This document shows, piece after piece, positions 23,801 through 31,441 of a DNA stretch of 44,337 nt. A program made the position numbers and the translations under genes. The notes under the pieces are model-generated. The model was not told the origin of the DNA, did no database searches, and worked only from the letters and a program-made list of their open reading frames with translations. Source of the stretch: Candidatus Magasanikiibacteriota bacterium (lineage in GTDB: Bacteria > Patescibacteriota > Patescibacteriia > Magasanikbacterales > GWA2-37-8); NCBI GenBank assembly GCA_016189025.1, contig JACPGS010000022.1, forward strand, positions 1 through 44,337. The letters run 5' to 3'. Within the stretch, counting starts at the first letter, position 1; the number at the start of each line of letters is the position of its first letter.

Positions 23801-24410
23801 TAGCGACCAAAGGAATTCCGGTCTCCCGGCTCAACCGGATTAGTTCACGATTAACAGCGGATTGCCCGGGGAGCGCCGGCAAGTCGGGCAATTCCAGATA
23901 AAAATTAGAGCGGCCGAACAATGCCTCGTATTCACGCGCCCGCTCCTGCGCTTCGGCTTGTCTACCGGCGCGCAAGAGAGTCGGAATTTCTCCGGCGCTG
24001 CAGCCGGAGAGCGCCAGCAACCCCTCGTGATATTGCCCCAGCGCCTCGCGATCAATTACCGGCGTGCCCGTGGCATTGCCCTCCCGCTGACCAACCGAGG
24101 CTAGTTGAAGCAAATTCCGGTATCCGGCAGGATTGGCGGCCAGGAGCACCAGGTGATATGGTTCTCCGATAGGCAGCGTCCGTTCGGAACGACTGGCGCT
24201 GGTATAGTATGCTTCCAGACCAATGATTGGTTTAATGCCTGCGGCGCGGCAGGCTTCGTAAAACTCCAGGGCGCCATATAAGTTGCCGTGGTCAGTTAAA
24301 GCTAGAGCGGTAAACCCGCGTTTTTTAGCAGCCACCACTAATTCCGGAACCTTCGGCAAACCGTCGAGCAGCGAATAATGGCTGTGTACATGCAGGTGGA
24401 CAAAATCCAT
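20877..24410 (-). CDS. dnaE: DNA polymerase III subunit alpha
   Basis: ATG 24410 (MDFVHLHVHSHYSLLDG) is the start; it matches the conserved DnaE N-terminus and has GGTGG upstream, whereas the frame open to 24461 adds an unrelated leader. The 1177-residue protein has an intact-looking PHP domain, the polymerase palm with PDIDADFADDRRDEMI, the conserved FNKAHAASYGVVAYQTAYLK block, helix-hairpin-helix and OB domains (AWVVVGGVVEKLKKK). It replicates the chromosome. A Gly/Ala run (GGAGGAGGAGGGGQ) lies between the fingers and the C-terminal domains, probably a flexible linker grown by slippage. It is convergent with prs and separated from the upstream gene by a terminator. Confidence 0.96.
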   Translation of the reverse strand: MDFVHLHVHSHYSLLDGLPKVPELVVAAKKRGFTALALTDHGNLYGALEFYEACRAAGIKPIIGLEAYYTSASRSERTLPIGEPYHLVLLAANPAGYRNLLQLASVGQREGNATGTPVIDREALGQYHEGLLALSGCSAGEIPTLLRAGRQAEAQERAREYEALFGRSNFYLELPDLPALPGQSAVNRELIRLSRETGIPLVATRDVHYLEPADAEAQDALICIGGGRTIDEPNRPTLIGVDYSLSAGEDIADRFADIPEAITNTGAIAERVNLELPLYRWHFPPIEVPPGKTGDEHLRALVYERLPTLTAVTPAVTGRVEYELSVITKKGFSPYFLAVADYVNYARAHGIMETTRGSAAGSMVSYALGITNVNPLYFKLPFERFLTLERPSPPDIDADFADDRRDEMIAYVTNKYGADHVAQIITFGTMMARAAVRDVGRVLGYPYSFCDQLAKLIPFGAQGFPMTIAKALAVEPDLSKLYRDNPEARRLLDLAQKIEGNVRHTSIHAAGVVIAPSALTDFTPVQYEAGGQQVITQYDMHAVEAAGLLKMDFLGIRNLSILGHAVEIIEKTAGVKIDLDNLAPWDDAKTYAMLARGETVGVFQLAGAGMTRYLRELKPTNIFDIMAMVALFRPGPLESIPEYIRRKHHPELVDYLDPRMEEYLDQSLGLIVYQDDVVLTAIKLAGYSWEEADKFRKAMGKKIPAAMARQKEKFFAGCRGFGKLSELKIHRLWELIEPFAAYGFNKAHAASYGVVAYQTAYLKANYPRQYMTAVLVAESGDIEKVPAIIHECERMGILVLPPDINESFKNFALITPPEGGEAHIRFGLNGIKNLGEHIAEVIYRERLAGGSYRNLEDFLARVTDKDLNKKSLESLIKCGALDSFGADRNTLLTNLEALLAWHRAGGAGGAGGAGGGGQHSLFSGTNLEKARRLTLAPAPPAPPEAKLAWEKELLGLYVSAHPFGKWQKLLADCLTPLHALPEAPRAAWVVVGGVVEKLKKKITRGGEPMLFVTIADTTGPFELLVFPRTFAATREVWQTGTSVCVVGRTTEAEGDDKLFVERAYLITAATAPGLREQLQAFVSPLRQAVPASLRQRLVQERADQPARVTVNEGEVIIHLTAEEIRARADQIKKLLAEHPGSLTLYLEVAGKRIKTSYQVTDTLQLREQLERLFTGDH

Positions 24411-24459
24411 AGTGCCACCATCGTACCCCAGAGCAGAGAGAAAAGCAACGTTTCTAAAC

Positions 24460-24500
24460 AAAAAACAAAACCACCCGACTAAGTCGGGAGGTTTTGTTTT
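24460..24500 (-). terminator. terminator before dnaE
   Basis: CAAAACCACCCGAC (24466-24479) pairs with GTCGGGAGGTTTTG (24483-24496) with one mismatch, and TTTT follows in either direction. It ends the membrane-protein transcript ahead of dnaE. Confidence 0.8.
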
Positions 24501-24504
24501 CCAG

Positions 24505-24900
24505 TTAAGCGCTGGGACGGAGGCGCTTGGCGGCGCGGCGCATGGTTTTGGCCGTGGCGTTCACCGCCCGCTCCACCGCTGTTTTGGCCGCGTCGTTAGC
24601 CGCGGCGGTCTTCCCCGCCATCCACTGTTCGGCTTTGCGCGTTACCACTTTTTTCACCAGCCCCCCCACGCCGCTGCCGGCGGCGGTCAGCACGGCCGAG
24701 ATGTGTTCCACCTTGCCGCGGATGTACTGAATTGCTTCGGTCAGCCCCTGCAGGCGCATCCGGAATTCCTCCACAATTTCGTTGGCGTTCTTCAAAATCC
24801 GCATCAGGTAATAAAATATCCAGCAGAGAAACACCGTCACCCACAGCACGCAGAAAGCAATTACCAGATATAAAATGTCGCGCGATGATTCTACTAACAT
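24505..24900 (-). CDS. single-TM membrane protein, DUF948-like
   Basis: The 131-residue protein begins MLVESSRDILYLVIAFCVLW, with a long hydrophobic segment to about residue 33. Amphipathic helical stretches (EEFRMRLQGLTEAIQYIRG) and an Ala/Lys/Arg-rich tail ending in RRAAKRLRPSA follow. The layout resembles DUF948 proteins, small membrane-tethered coiled proteins of unknown role. AAAGGAGGG lies seven bases before the ATG, one of the few strong SD sites among the non-orphan genes. It is 42 bases downstream of the coiled-coil gene and probably in one operon with it. Confidence 0.6.
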   Translation of the reverse strand: MLVESSRDILYLVIAFCVLWVTVFLCWIFYYLMRILKNANEIVEEFRMRLQGLTEAIQYIRGKVEHISAVLTAAGSGVGGLVKKVVTRKAEQWMAGKTAAANDAAKTAVERAVNATAKTMRRAAKRLRPSA

Positions 24901-24942
24901 AAACCCTCCTTTAAAGGCTGCTGGCCTAAATTAAAGATGAAA

Positions 24943-25344
24943 TTAAATATTGGCCAACTGTAAATGTTTGACTTGCTGCTCCAGCTCGTCCACCCGTCGC
25001 CTAAGTTCCAAGATATCGTGCGCCGCGGCGTCAGCGTCTTCTTTAGTGCGCTTTTCCAGTCGGTCTAGCTGCTGCCTAATTTCATCCAGATCCATCCGTA
25101 TCAACCGCAGTTCACCAGTCATTTCTGCCTTGAAACTGTCCAAGTCGCTTCGCAGTAACCTGATATCGCTTTTTACCCCCACCATGTCCAATTTTAAGCC
25201 ACCCACATCTTCCTTTAAGATACCCACGTCCCCTTTAAGGACGGCAATGTCCTCCTTCATTATCGTCATATCCTCCTTAATCTCCGCCACCATTTCCATT
25301 ACCCCGAGGAGATTGGTTTCTATCCGCTCTAACTGCTTTTCCAT
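24943..25344 (-). CDS. coiled-coil protein, copy A of a paralogous pair
   Basis: The 133-residue protein is almost wholly heptad-like. It starts MEKQLERIETNLLGVMEMVA, then runs of IKEDMTIMKEDIAVLKGDVG, then further helices ending in RRRVDELEQQVKHL. There is no signal or TM. Its first 19 codons and the 70 bases before its ATG are nearly identical to those of the gene at 27399-27908, while the middle and end differ. It probably forms oligomers or tethers; cotranscription with a membrane protein suggests an envelope-proximal role. The function is unknown. The SD (GGGGAG) is 15 bases from the ATG, rather far. Confidence 0.6.
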   Translation of the reverse strand: MEKQLERIETNLLGVMEMVAEIKEDMTIMKEDIAVLKGDVGILKEDVGGLKLDMVGVKSDIRLLRSDLDSFKAEMTGELRLIRMDLDEIRQQLDRLEKRTKEDADAAAHDILELRRRVDELEQQVKHLQLANI

Positions 25345-25414
25345 AGAAAAAAGCTTAATCTCCCCGATGAATAAAGTGTAGGCAGTATAGCAAAAAACTT
25401 ATCAACAGGCAAAC
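25287..25414 (-). repeat. duplicated promoter + N-terminal coding segment, copy A
   Basis: This 128-bp segment is aligned without gaps to 27851-27978, with about seven mismatches. Only one mismatch falls in the 70 non-coding bases, which include TTGATA and two TATACT motifs on the minus strand. It ends just downstream of the trmB-like stop. Confidence 0.85.
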
Positions 25415-25416
25415 CG

Positions 25417-26193
25417 CTAGGGCAGGCTGGCCCAGAGCTGGTTAAACCACATGGTAAAAGTTTTTACCAGCGCTTCATTCTCAATAATAATCCCCGAAGG
25501 ATGCCCAGCCAGATCAATGTAAGTAATTTTATGCGGCCAGCAAATAGTATCTACCGGGAACTCGCCTAGGTTGCCTGGCCAAAGCTTATAGAAATGTTGA
25601 GCGGGACTAGTTTTGATATTAGCTAAATACTTTTGGAGGAGTTCCGATTGGCAGACAATGCCACGCTTGACTATCGCCGGTGGCACCTCAATATATTCAC
25701 CGCTCTCAAACCATCCCGGCAGCGCCCGCTCCACTGCTGCTGGAGAAAAAATCGTCAGGAGCTCGGCGGGCGCCGTTACTTTGGCCATGTCGCGCTTAAT
25801 TTCCGCATAGATCGCGTGGATGCCATCCGGGCCGTCAAAAAACCGCACCCGAGTTTTAGACGCGCGCCCCAAACGCAGAGCATTAAACTCGCTGCCCCAT
25901 TGCTCCAGATTCTTGCCCAGTTTATTCAGGCGTTCTTGCTCCCGCGAAACATAGGCGATTAGCCCGGCATGATCCGTAGCTTCGTATCGTTTCACGCCGC
26001 GACTTTCCACCACGCTCACTAATCCCCGCTCGATTAAATCCACGACTAAATCGTAGACGTGGGTGCGGGTAAGGTTGGCCTCGTGGGCAATGGCCGAGGC
26101 AGCGGCCGAACCAAGTTTAACCAGAGCGAGGAAAACCCGGGCTTCTTTTTCGTTAAGAGTGAGTTGTTGCAAGAGCTCTTTAAGCTTGGCCAT
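25417..26193 (-). CDS. TrmB-like transcriptional regulator
   Basis: The 258-residue protein has an N-terminal winged helix-turn-helix (LTLNEKEARVFLALVKLG ... HEANLTRTHVYDLVVDLIERG), a short coiled linker (VSREQERLNKLGKNLEQWG) and a C-terminal domain with VRFFDGPDGIHAIYAEI, the pattern of TrmB-family regulators. TrmB proteins sense sugars in archaea, but CPR members have unknown ligands. It is divergent from the orphan gene at 26433 across an AT-rich region, so it may control that gene and itself. A long coding interval without SD fits the near-leaderless style here. Confidence 0.8.
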   Translation of the reverse strand: MAKLKELLQQLTLNEKEARVFLALVKLGSAAASAIAHEANLTRTHVYDLVVDLIERGLVSVVESRGVKRYEATDHAGLIAYVSREQERLNKLGKNLEQWGSEFNALRLGRASKTRVRFFDGPDGIHAIYAEIKRDMAKVTAPAELLTIFSPAAVERALPGWFESGEYIEVPPAIVKRGIVCQSELLQKYLANIKTSPAQHFYKLWPGNLGEFPVDTICWPHKITYIDLAGHPSGIIIENEALVKTFTMWFNQLWASLP

Positions 26194-26282
26194 ATTTTTG
26201 TTGTGTTGTAAAAATCTTTCGACAATATTACTATATCATAACAATTTTTAGCTGTCAATAGGTAAAATTGTGTATAAAATGC

Positions 26283-26311
26283 TTGACAAAAATAAATTAT
26301 TTTGCTATGAT
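26283..26311 (+). promoter_or_regulatory. near-consensus extended promoter with structured leader
   Basis: TTGACA (26283-26288) and TATGAT (26306-26311) are 17 bases apart, with TGC before the -10. The roughly 115-base leader has two TTCGAA palindromes (inside 26317-26324 and at 26347-26352), the hairpin ATTCCGA-TGGG-TCGGAAT, and an AAAGGAGA ribosome site. The divergent TrmB-like gene is a natural candidate regulator. Confidence 0.7.
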
Positions 26312-26432
26312 ACGTTATTCGAATTTGCTAAATTCAAGTAAACAAGTTCGAATCAATCGCCGAAACGCCCTCCGATTCCGATGGGTCGGAATTCTCTGGG
26401 AACGACTGTAGCTCTTTGCAAAGGAGAACTTC

Positions 26433-27212
26433 ATGGACACTGGAAATTTTCGCTCGCCCCGCACTCCCCCTGGCTTCTTCAACCGTCTGGGAACCATTCA
26501 CGTGCACGTGGACGGTTTCGCCTTGCCCCTGATCCTCAAACTCCTGCGGCAGCTGCAACGGCAGGGATACCGCGGCAAACTCAACCCGGTGCTGGCGGCC
26601 GCGGCCGGGCCGCAACGGCAGGATTTACCGGAGGCTTATCGGGCGCACACCCCGGCCGTACAGGGCACCGAGCGTTTCGCCTGCTTCTCTACCGTGTGGT
26701 TGCCCAATCGGCCGGCGGCAGTTAAGGTGATCCGCCGGCTCTTGCCGAAACTAGCCACTACCCGGGGAATGGTGGTGGAGCTGGAGAAGGTGATTGGCAA
26801 GGTGGAAAAAACTGCCACTTGGGTCAGCGACCGGCGCCTATCAGTGTGGACGCTGGACGCGAAGGAAGCAAGGTACTGCCCGCAAGATTCCCTACCGATT
26901 GAAATTCACCATCACCTGGAAGTGGCAAAGCAGGGTTCGCCGCCCTGGCATCCGGAGGAGCTGGTAGAGGCCAGCGCGGCGCTTGGCGTGCCCGTGGGTG
27001 GCTGGTTTCTCTTTGAGAAAGAGCGGGTCTGGGCCTACCGTTCTAATGCCTTTGTGCAGCTTGATCGTGCCCGGCTGACGGCGGTGGACCAATACCATAC
27101 CCTGACGGCGCTCCCGATTTTGCTCCCAGGCAACTGTCCGGTGCGTCGCTTCTTCACTTCGGTGGAATTTATTCTCGGGGTATGGAATACGCCGCTGCCG
27201 CCTCGGCAGTAG
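26433..27212 (+). CDS. orphan protein with near-consensus promoter and SD
   Basis: The 259-residue soluble protein begins MDTGNFRSPRTPPGFFNRLG and contains TIHVHVDGFALPLILKLLRQL, LEKVIGKVEKTATWVSDRRL and IEIHHHLEVAKQG. No family is recognised and there is no TM or signal. The near-consensus promoter and SD (AAAGGAGA) suggest high expression, and the following hairpin 27278-27311 a monocistronic unit. Codon use is GC-rich compared with the neighbouring TrmB gene. The His triplet with nearby acidic residues could bind metal, but that is speculation. Confidence 0.55.
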   Translation: MDTGNFRSPRTPPGFFNRLGTIHVHVDGFALPLILKLLRQLQRQGYRGKLNPVLAAAAGPQRQDLPEAYRAHTPAVQGTERFACFSTVWLPNRPAAVKVIRRLLPKLATTRGMVVELEKVIGKVEKTATWVSDRRLSVWTLDAKEARYCPQDSLPIEIHHHLEVAKQGSPPWHPEELVEASAALGVPVGGWFLFEKERVWAYRSNAFVQLDRARLTAVDQYHTLTALPILLPGNCPVRRFFTSVEFILGVWNTPLPPRQ

Positions 27213-27277
27213 GGTCAATTCCCCAGTGCGCCGGACACTTTCCAAACCGGCATCCCAGCTTGCGCGCAAACACAAGA

Positions 27278-27311
27278 CAAAAAATCTCCGCTCACCCCGG
27301 ATGATTTTTTG
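27278..27311 (+). terminator. terminator of orphan gene
   Basis: CAAAAAATC (27278-27286) pairs with GATTTTTTG (27303-27311), extended by an inner CCG/CGG. The T-run lies in the 3' arm. Confidence 0.65.
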
Positions 27312-27338
27312 TTTATCAGGAACTACTGAATCTTAAAA

Positions 27339-27359
27339 CCGCCCGGTCGGTCCGGGCGG
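27339..27359 (-). terminator. terminator of coiled-coil gene copy B
   Basis: CCGCCCGG (27339-27346) pairs with CCGGGCGG (27352-27359). On the minus strand TTTTAAG follows, 40-60 bases past the stop of the coiled-coil gene. Confidence 0.7.
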
Positions 27360-27398
27360 CTGGCTATTTCTAGGGAAAAATTTTCCCCCTACCCCAGG

Positions 27399-27908
27399 TT
27401 AACTTAACCCCAATAATGGCTTCATCAGTCTGATATCTTTTTCTGCTACCTCCAGCCGATCATTGGTACCACGCTGCTGGTGCGCTAATACAGTTAACTC
27501 CTGGTCCTTCTTTTCCGCTAAAACAACTAAATGGTCAAGGGTGATGATAATTTGCCGGAGATCGGCTTTGGTGGCCATGTTCTGTTCAATCCGATCCAGG
27601 CGATCCGTGTGATTTACCACGGTTTGCGCCAGCAAATCTATCTGGCTATCCAGCTGATCAAAACGCTTGTCGTGGGCGTCGAAACGCCGATCATGCTCGG
27701 CGAATTTCGCATCGTGTTCTTTTAATTTTTCATCTAACTGATCAAAGCGTTGGTCATGCGCATCAAAGCGCTTGTTATAGGCGTCGAAACGCCGATCGTG
27801 TTCAGCAAACTTCGTGTCTTGCCTCACGATCAGATCCTCCTTCATTTTGACCACCATCTCCATTACCCCGAGGAGATTGGTTTCGATGCGGTCCAATTGC
27901 TTTTCCAT
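27399..27908 (-). CDS. coiled-coil protein with seven-residue repeats, copy B
   Basis: The 169-residue protein shares its start (MEKQLDRIETNLLGVMEMV) with the gene at 24943-25344 but then differs. The middle is built of RRFDAHDKRFDQLD-type heptads in which F, D and H recur, repeated at DNA level as well. The end is a plain helix pair ending in RLEVAEKDIRLMKPL. No TM or signal is present. The repeats probably make a long parallel coil. It stands between pheT and the orphan gene and has its own copy of the duplicated promoter. The function is unknown. Confidence 0.6.
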   Translation of the reverse strand: MEKQLDRIETNLLGVMEMVVKMKEDLIVRQDTKFAEHDRRFDAYNKRFDAHDQRFDQLDEKLKEHDAKFAEHDRRFDAHDKRFDQLDSQIDLLAQTVVNHTDRLDRIEQNMATKADLRQIIITLDHLVVLAEKKDQELTVLAHQQRGTNDRLEVAEKDIRLMKPLLGLS

Positions 27909-27978
27909 AGAAAAAAGCTTAATCTCCCCGATGAATAAAGTATAGGCAGTATAGCAAAAAACTTATCAACAGGCAAAC
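27851..27978 (-). repeat. duplicated promoter + N-terminal coding segment, copy B
   Basis: Second copy of the 128-bp segment at 25287-25414, same orientation. It begins 23 bases downstream of the pheT stop. Confidence 0.85.
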
Positions 27979-28001
27979 GGTACTTCCTTGGCAGTAAATG
28001 A

Positions 28002-30515
28002 TTAAGACCTAATCTCGGCATTGAATTTTTGTTGCAGCAGTTTAATAATTTTTTGTTCCACCGCATCCACCTCGGCGCTGGTCAATGTCCGTTCCGGATG
28101 AATATAGGTGAGGTGATACGCTAGGCTCTGATGGCCGGCTTTAACTCCCTGACCGGCAAACACATCAAAGAGTTCCGTTTTTTTGATCAGCGGATCGGAC
28201 TTTTGTAATGCCTGAACAATTTCGGCATGGGTAGTTTCGGTACGGACGATAAAAGCAATATCGCGCATCACTGCGGGATAGAGCGATACCGGCTGATAAG
28301 GCGACGGAGCCGCCCCTCCCGTGAGTTCGGCTAAAGCAGACAAATTAAGCGAGAATATACCGACGCGTACCGCTAAACCAAAATTGCCGGCTACCCGCGG
28401 GTGCAGTTCGTAGACAAGCCCAAGTTGACGATCGCCGTGCTTAAGGGCTGCCGCGCGCGCCGGATGCTGCCAGGGTTTTGGTTTGGCCGGTGGTAAAAAA
28501 TCAAAAGTGAAAGCCAGGCGCTTGCTGATTGTTTCCGCGGCCCGGCGCGCCTCCCCAAATGGGGTGTCGTTTGCTTTATCAACATATATTGCTGTTAGCC
28601 AGGTATCCTGACGCGGTAATAATTCATCGCTATTAGCGGCGACGCGCGGACCGGCATCTTCCCCGTGGAATACCTGGCCGACTTCCCATAACCGCAGTAC
28701 CGGATAGGCATCAATATTTTGATGAAGGTTTTCCAATAAGTTATCCAGTAAATGACGGCGCAAATATGGCTTCTCTTTAGAGAGCGGATTATCCAGCTCT
28801 AAATACCGTGCTCCGTCGTCGCCTAATTTAGCGATCTGCGCCGCGCTGACAAATGAATAGTTGTAAACCTCGGTATAGGCCAGCTCGCGCACCAATACGT
28901 CCGCCACCGCGCGCTCCAGCGCGCGCAATTTATTCGGCTCTGGCGGGGTAAGGGGGAAACTGGGGAGGCTCGCCGGAATATTGTCGTAGCCATAAATTCG
29001 CGCCACTTCTTCTACCACGTCCTCGGCAATGGTAATGTCGCCCGTTGCCCGCCAAGAGGGTACTGACACTTGAAGTATTCCTTTCTTCAGCGCCACGGCA
29101 AAACCCAGTCGCTCTAAAATACCGATGATAATCTTGGTATCAATTTTGACTCCCAGCTTTTGAGCAAACCATTCAACCGAGATTGTTAATCGGCTGACCG
29201 GAGATTTTCCGGCGCCTTCAGCGGCCACCGCGCTGGCTACGGTTGCCCCCGGGCAAATCTCCTGCGTCAGCTCTACCGCTCTCTTCAGGGCCAGCTCGCA
29301 CTGCGCCGGGTCCAGACTCTTTTCAAAACGCGCGGAAGAATCGGTGCGCAGGCCGAGTTTGACAGAAGTCTTGCGGATTGAAGCCGCCGCAAAATTAGCT
29401 GATTCAAAAATAATAGTCGCGGTATCGCTGGTGATGCCGCTATCCTCCCCACCCATCACTCCGGCGAGCGCCAGCGGCCCCGCTTCGTTGGCAATCACCA
29501 ACATCTCCGGCGTTAGAACGTGCTCTTTCCCATCCAAGGAAACAAACTTTTCTCCCTCCTGCGCTCGTCGAACCATAATTTTTTTCTGATTTCTGATCTC
29601 CGATATCCGATCGCCATCAAACGCATGCATCGGCTGCCCCAAATCCAGCATCACATAATTGGTAATATCCACAATGTTATTGAGTGGCCGGCAGCCGACC
29701 GCCGCCAGGCGCTGTTTGAGCCAGCGGGGGGATTCTGCTACCCGGATATTGCTCATCGCCACCGCCAGATAGCGCGAACAAAGTTTGCTGTCCTTAATCT
29801 CAGCTTTAATCTTAACCTCTTTCCCGGGCTTGATATCTTTGGTCCGGCATACTTCAAGTTTCCTGTTAAACAACGCCGCCGCCTCGCGGCTGAATCCATA
29901 ATGCCCCCACAAATCAGGCCGGTGGGAAAGGGATTTGTTGTCTATCTCGAGGATGGTGTCATTGAGGCCGAGGATGTCGGCCAGCAGCGTTCCTGGCTTC
30001 AATTTGTCATTCCCGCGTAGGCGGGAATCCACGTTGTCCTGGATCCCCGCTTTCGCGGGGATGACAACTGACAAATCAAAAATCTCTTTTTCCTCTTTTT
30101 TAGGAAACATTTCACTCAACCCAATCTCGTCGCTCGCGCAAATCATGCCCTGCGATTCCACGCCTCTAATCTTAGTTGGCTTCAATTCTACTAACTCCCC
30201 CGCGCCGTGCCACCTCACCCGGGCTCCCGTTTTAGCGAGCGCCACCAGCATCCCCTCGCGCACATTGCTGCCCCCGCAAACAACTGTTACCTTTTCGGCA
30301 CCAATATCTACCTCGCAGACTTTCAATTTATCCGCGTTCGGATGCTTTTCATATTTCAAAATCTTGCCAACTACAATATTCTCCAACTGCGCCCCCTGCC
30401 GCTCCACTTTCTCCACCTCCACGGTCGCCAATTTCAATTTCTCCGCCACCGCTTCGGGAGTGACGGAGTCGGGGAGTTTGACGTATTGTTTGAGCCAGTT
30501 GAAGGAGAGTAGCAT
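28002..30515 (-). CDS. pheT: phenylalanyl-tRNA synthetase beta subunit
   Basis: The 837-residue protein follows bacterial PheT. An EMAP-like tRNA-binding domain comes first (IVVGKILKYEKHPNADKLKV), the B3/B4 editing domain contains HAFDGDRI and LALAGVMGGEDSGI, the B5 domain follows, then the catalytic-like core and the C-terminal anticodon-binding domain ending HPERTLTSAEVDAVEQKI. With PheS it charges tRNA-Phe. Residues about 151-170 are an insertion encoded by a palindromic repeat (VIPAKAGIQDNVDSRLRGND), kept in frame between the first domain and the editing part. The gene is separated from pheS by two unrelated genes, which is unusual. Confidence 0.95.
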   Translation of the reverse strand: MLLSFNWLKQYVKLPDSVTPEAVAEKLKLATVEVEKVERQGAQLENIVVGKILKYEKHPNADKLKVCEVDIGAEKVTVVCGGSNVREGMLVALAKTGARVRWHGAGELVELKPTKIRGVESQGMICASDEIGLSEMFPKKEEKEIFDLSVVIPAKAGIQDNVDSRLRGNDKLKPGTLLADILGLNDTILEIDNKSLSHRPDLWGHYGFSREAAALFNRKLEVCRTKDIKPGKEVKIKAEIKDSKLCSRYLAVAMSNIRVAESPRWLKQRLAAVGCRPLNNIVDITNYVMLDLGQPMHAFDGDRISEIRNQKKIMVRRAQEGEKFVSLDGKEHVLTPEMLVIANEAGPLALAGVMGGEDSGITSDTATIIFESANFAAASIRKTSVKLGLRTDSSARFEKSLDPAQCELALKRAVELTQEICPGATVASAVAAEGAGKSPVSRLTISVEWFAQKLGVKIDTKIIIGILERLGFAVALKKGILQVSVPSWRATGDITIAEDVVEEVARIYGYDNIPASLPSFPLTPPEPNKLRALERAVADVLVRELAYTEVYNYSFVSAAQIAKLGDDGARYLELDNPLSKEKPYLRRHLLDNLLENLHQNIDAYPVLRLWEVGQVFHGEDAGPRVAANSDELLPRQDTWLTAIYVDKANDTPFGEARRAAETISKRLAFTFDFLPPAKPKPWQHPARAAALKHGDRQLGLVYELHPRVAGNFGLAVRVGIFSLNLSALAELTGGAAPSPYQPVSLYPAVMRDIAFIVRTETTHAEIVQALQKSDPLIKKTELFDVFAGQGVKAGHQSLAYHLTYIHPERTLTSAEVDAVEQKIIKLLQQKFNAEIRS
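30006..30065. repeat. palindromic repeat inserted in pheT coding sequence
   Basis: GTCATTCCCGC...GCGGGAATCC and GGATCCCCGC-TTTC-GCGGGGATGAC form two back-to-back hairpins. This is the widespread 'ATTCCCGC' dispersed repeat, usually intergenic, here translated without a stop. Confidence 0.9.
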
Positions 30516-30542
30516 AATTTTTTATCTAAGCTATTGAACTTC

Positions 30543-31325
30543 TTACTTTTCTTCATCAAAATACCCTTTTGACCTTAAATAATCCACTATTTCTTTATCT
30601 AACTGGTGTTCTTCAGCATGAGACGAAGGCCGTTTCCCCTGGCTATGCTCCTCTTCCTCAATCTCATGTTCCAAAATTCTGTCTAAATAATATCTACCCT
30701 TCTTTGTCTTCTTTAATAAGTTATATGCTTCTTTTCGTATAAAGATATGAGTCTTGCTACCATACATAGCAACCTCGTCTTTTTCCACCAAATAATTATG
30801 TTTGGTAGCATAAATAGAATGGTCCTTATACTGGCTCACCTTATTGGATACTAAAGAATCAACAAGCTTTTCTGCCTCTGCTACTAAAGCGGCTTCATAT
30901 TCTACAAAATCATCGGCTTCAACTCTAAAAGGGCTAGTATGTGTAGGATTTACGCGCTTTTGTCTCTCGACAAATTTTTTTTCTATTTTGAAATAATTTT
31001 GAATAATTTCTGCTAAAGACTCCTTAATTCCTTTACCACTGAGATTCATAATCGATCGTGCGAAATCAGAAATTTTTTCCCCGTCACGATTACCGTTCGG
31101 TAATATTAGCCTATTAAATCTCTCTGCTAATTCCCTAAGTGCGCGCCTAATAACCACTTCATAAAATTTAAACAGCTCCTTTGGAGAAGCTTCTTCAATA
31201 CAGATAAACCTTTCAAAAAATACTTCTTCTTCCTTGGTTTGAAATTCAACTATCTGACAATTACTACACAAGCCTGGCGCGCCTTCTCGCCCTCCAAACT
31301 CTTTTCCACATTTAATGCACGGCAT
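30543..31325 (-). CDS. zinc-ribbon protein of unknown function
   Basis: The 260-residue protein begins MPCIKCGKEFGGREGAPGLC with cysteines at 3, 6, 20 and 23, a classic CxxC...CxxC zinc ribbon. A long helical, Glu/Lys-rich body follows, then an acidic region (LEHEIEEEEHSQGKRPSS) and a C-terminal helix. No family is recognised. The coding sequence is markedly more AT-rich than pheT and pheS, which flank the insertion, suggesting transfer. It follows the AAA_14 ATPase gene and may be functionally tied to it, but a 116-base gap separates them. Confidence 0.6.
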   Translation of the reverse strand: MPCIKCGKEFGGREGAPGLCSNCQIVEFQTKEEEVFFERFICIEEASPKELFKFYEVVIRRALRELAERFNRLILPNGNRDGEKISDFARSIMNLSGKGIKESLAEIIQNYFKIEKKFVERQKRVNPTHTSPFRVEADDFVEYEAALVAEAEKLVDSLVSNKVSQYKDHSIYATKHNYLVEKDEVAMYGSKTHIFIRKEAYNLLKKTKKGRYYLDRILEHEIEEEEHSQGKRPSSHAEEHQLDKEIVDYLRSKGYFDEEK

Positions 31326-31441
31326 ACTAAAATTTTACAAATTTCTCGTTTTAACCTTCTCTCTTTTGCAACCTCCTGCCATTGGCTAAAAAATTATTTT
31401 TAGAAACAATTGGCTTCCATAATTTCCGCTCAATCTGCTTG

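Noticed and set aside
30006-30065. PheT insertion as a frameshift or pseudogene signal
   Set aside because: The frame is kept across the repeat and all PheT domains follow at normal spacing.
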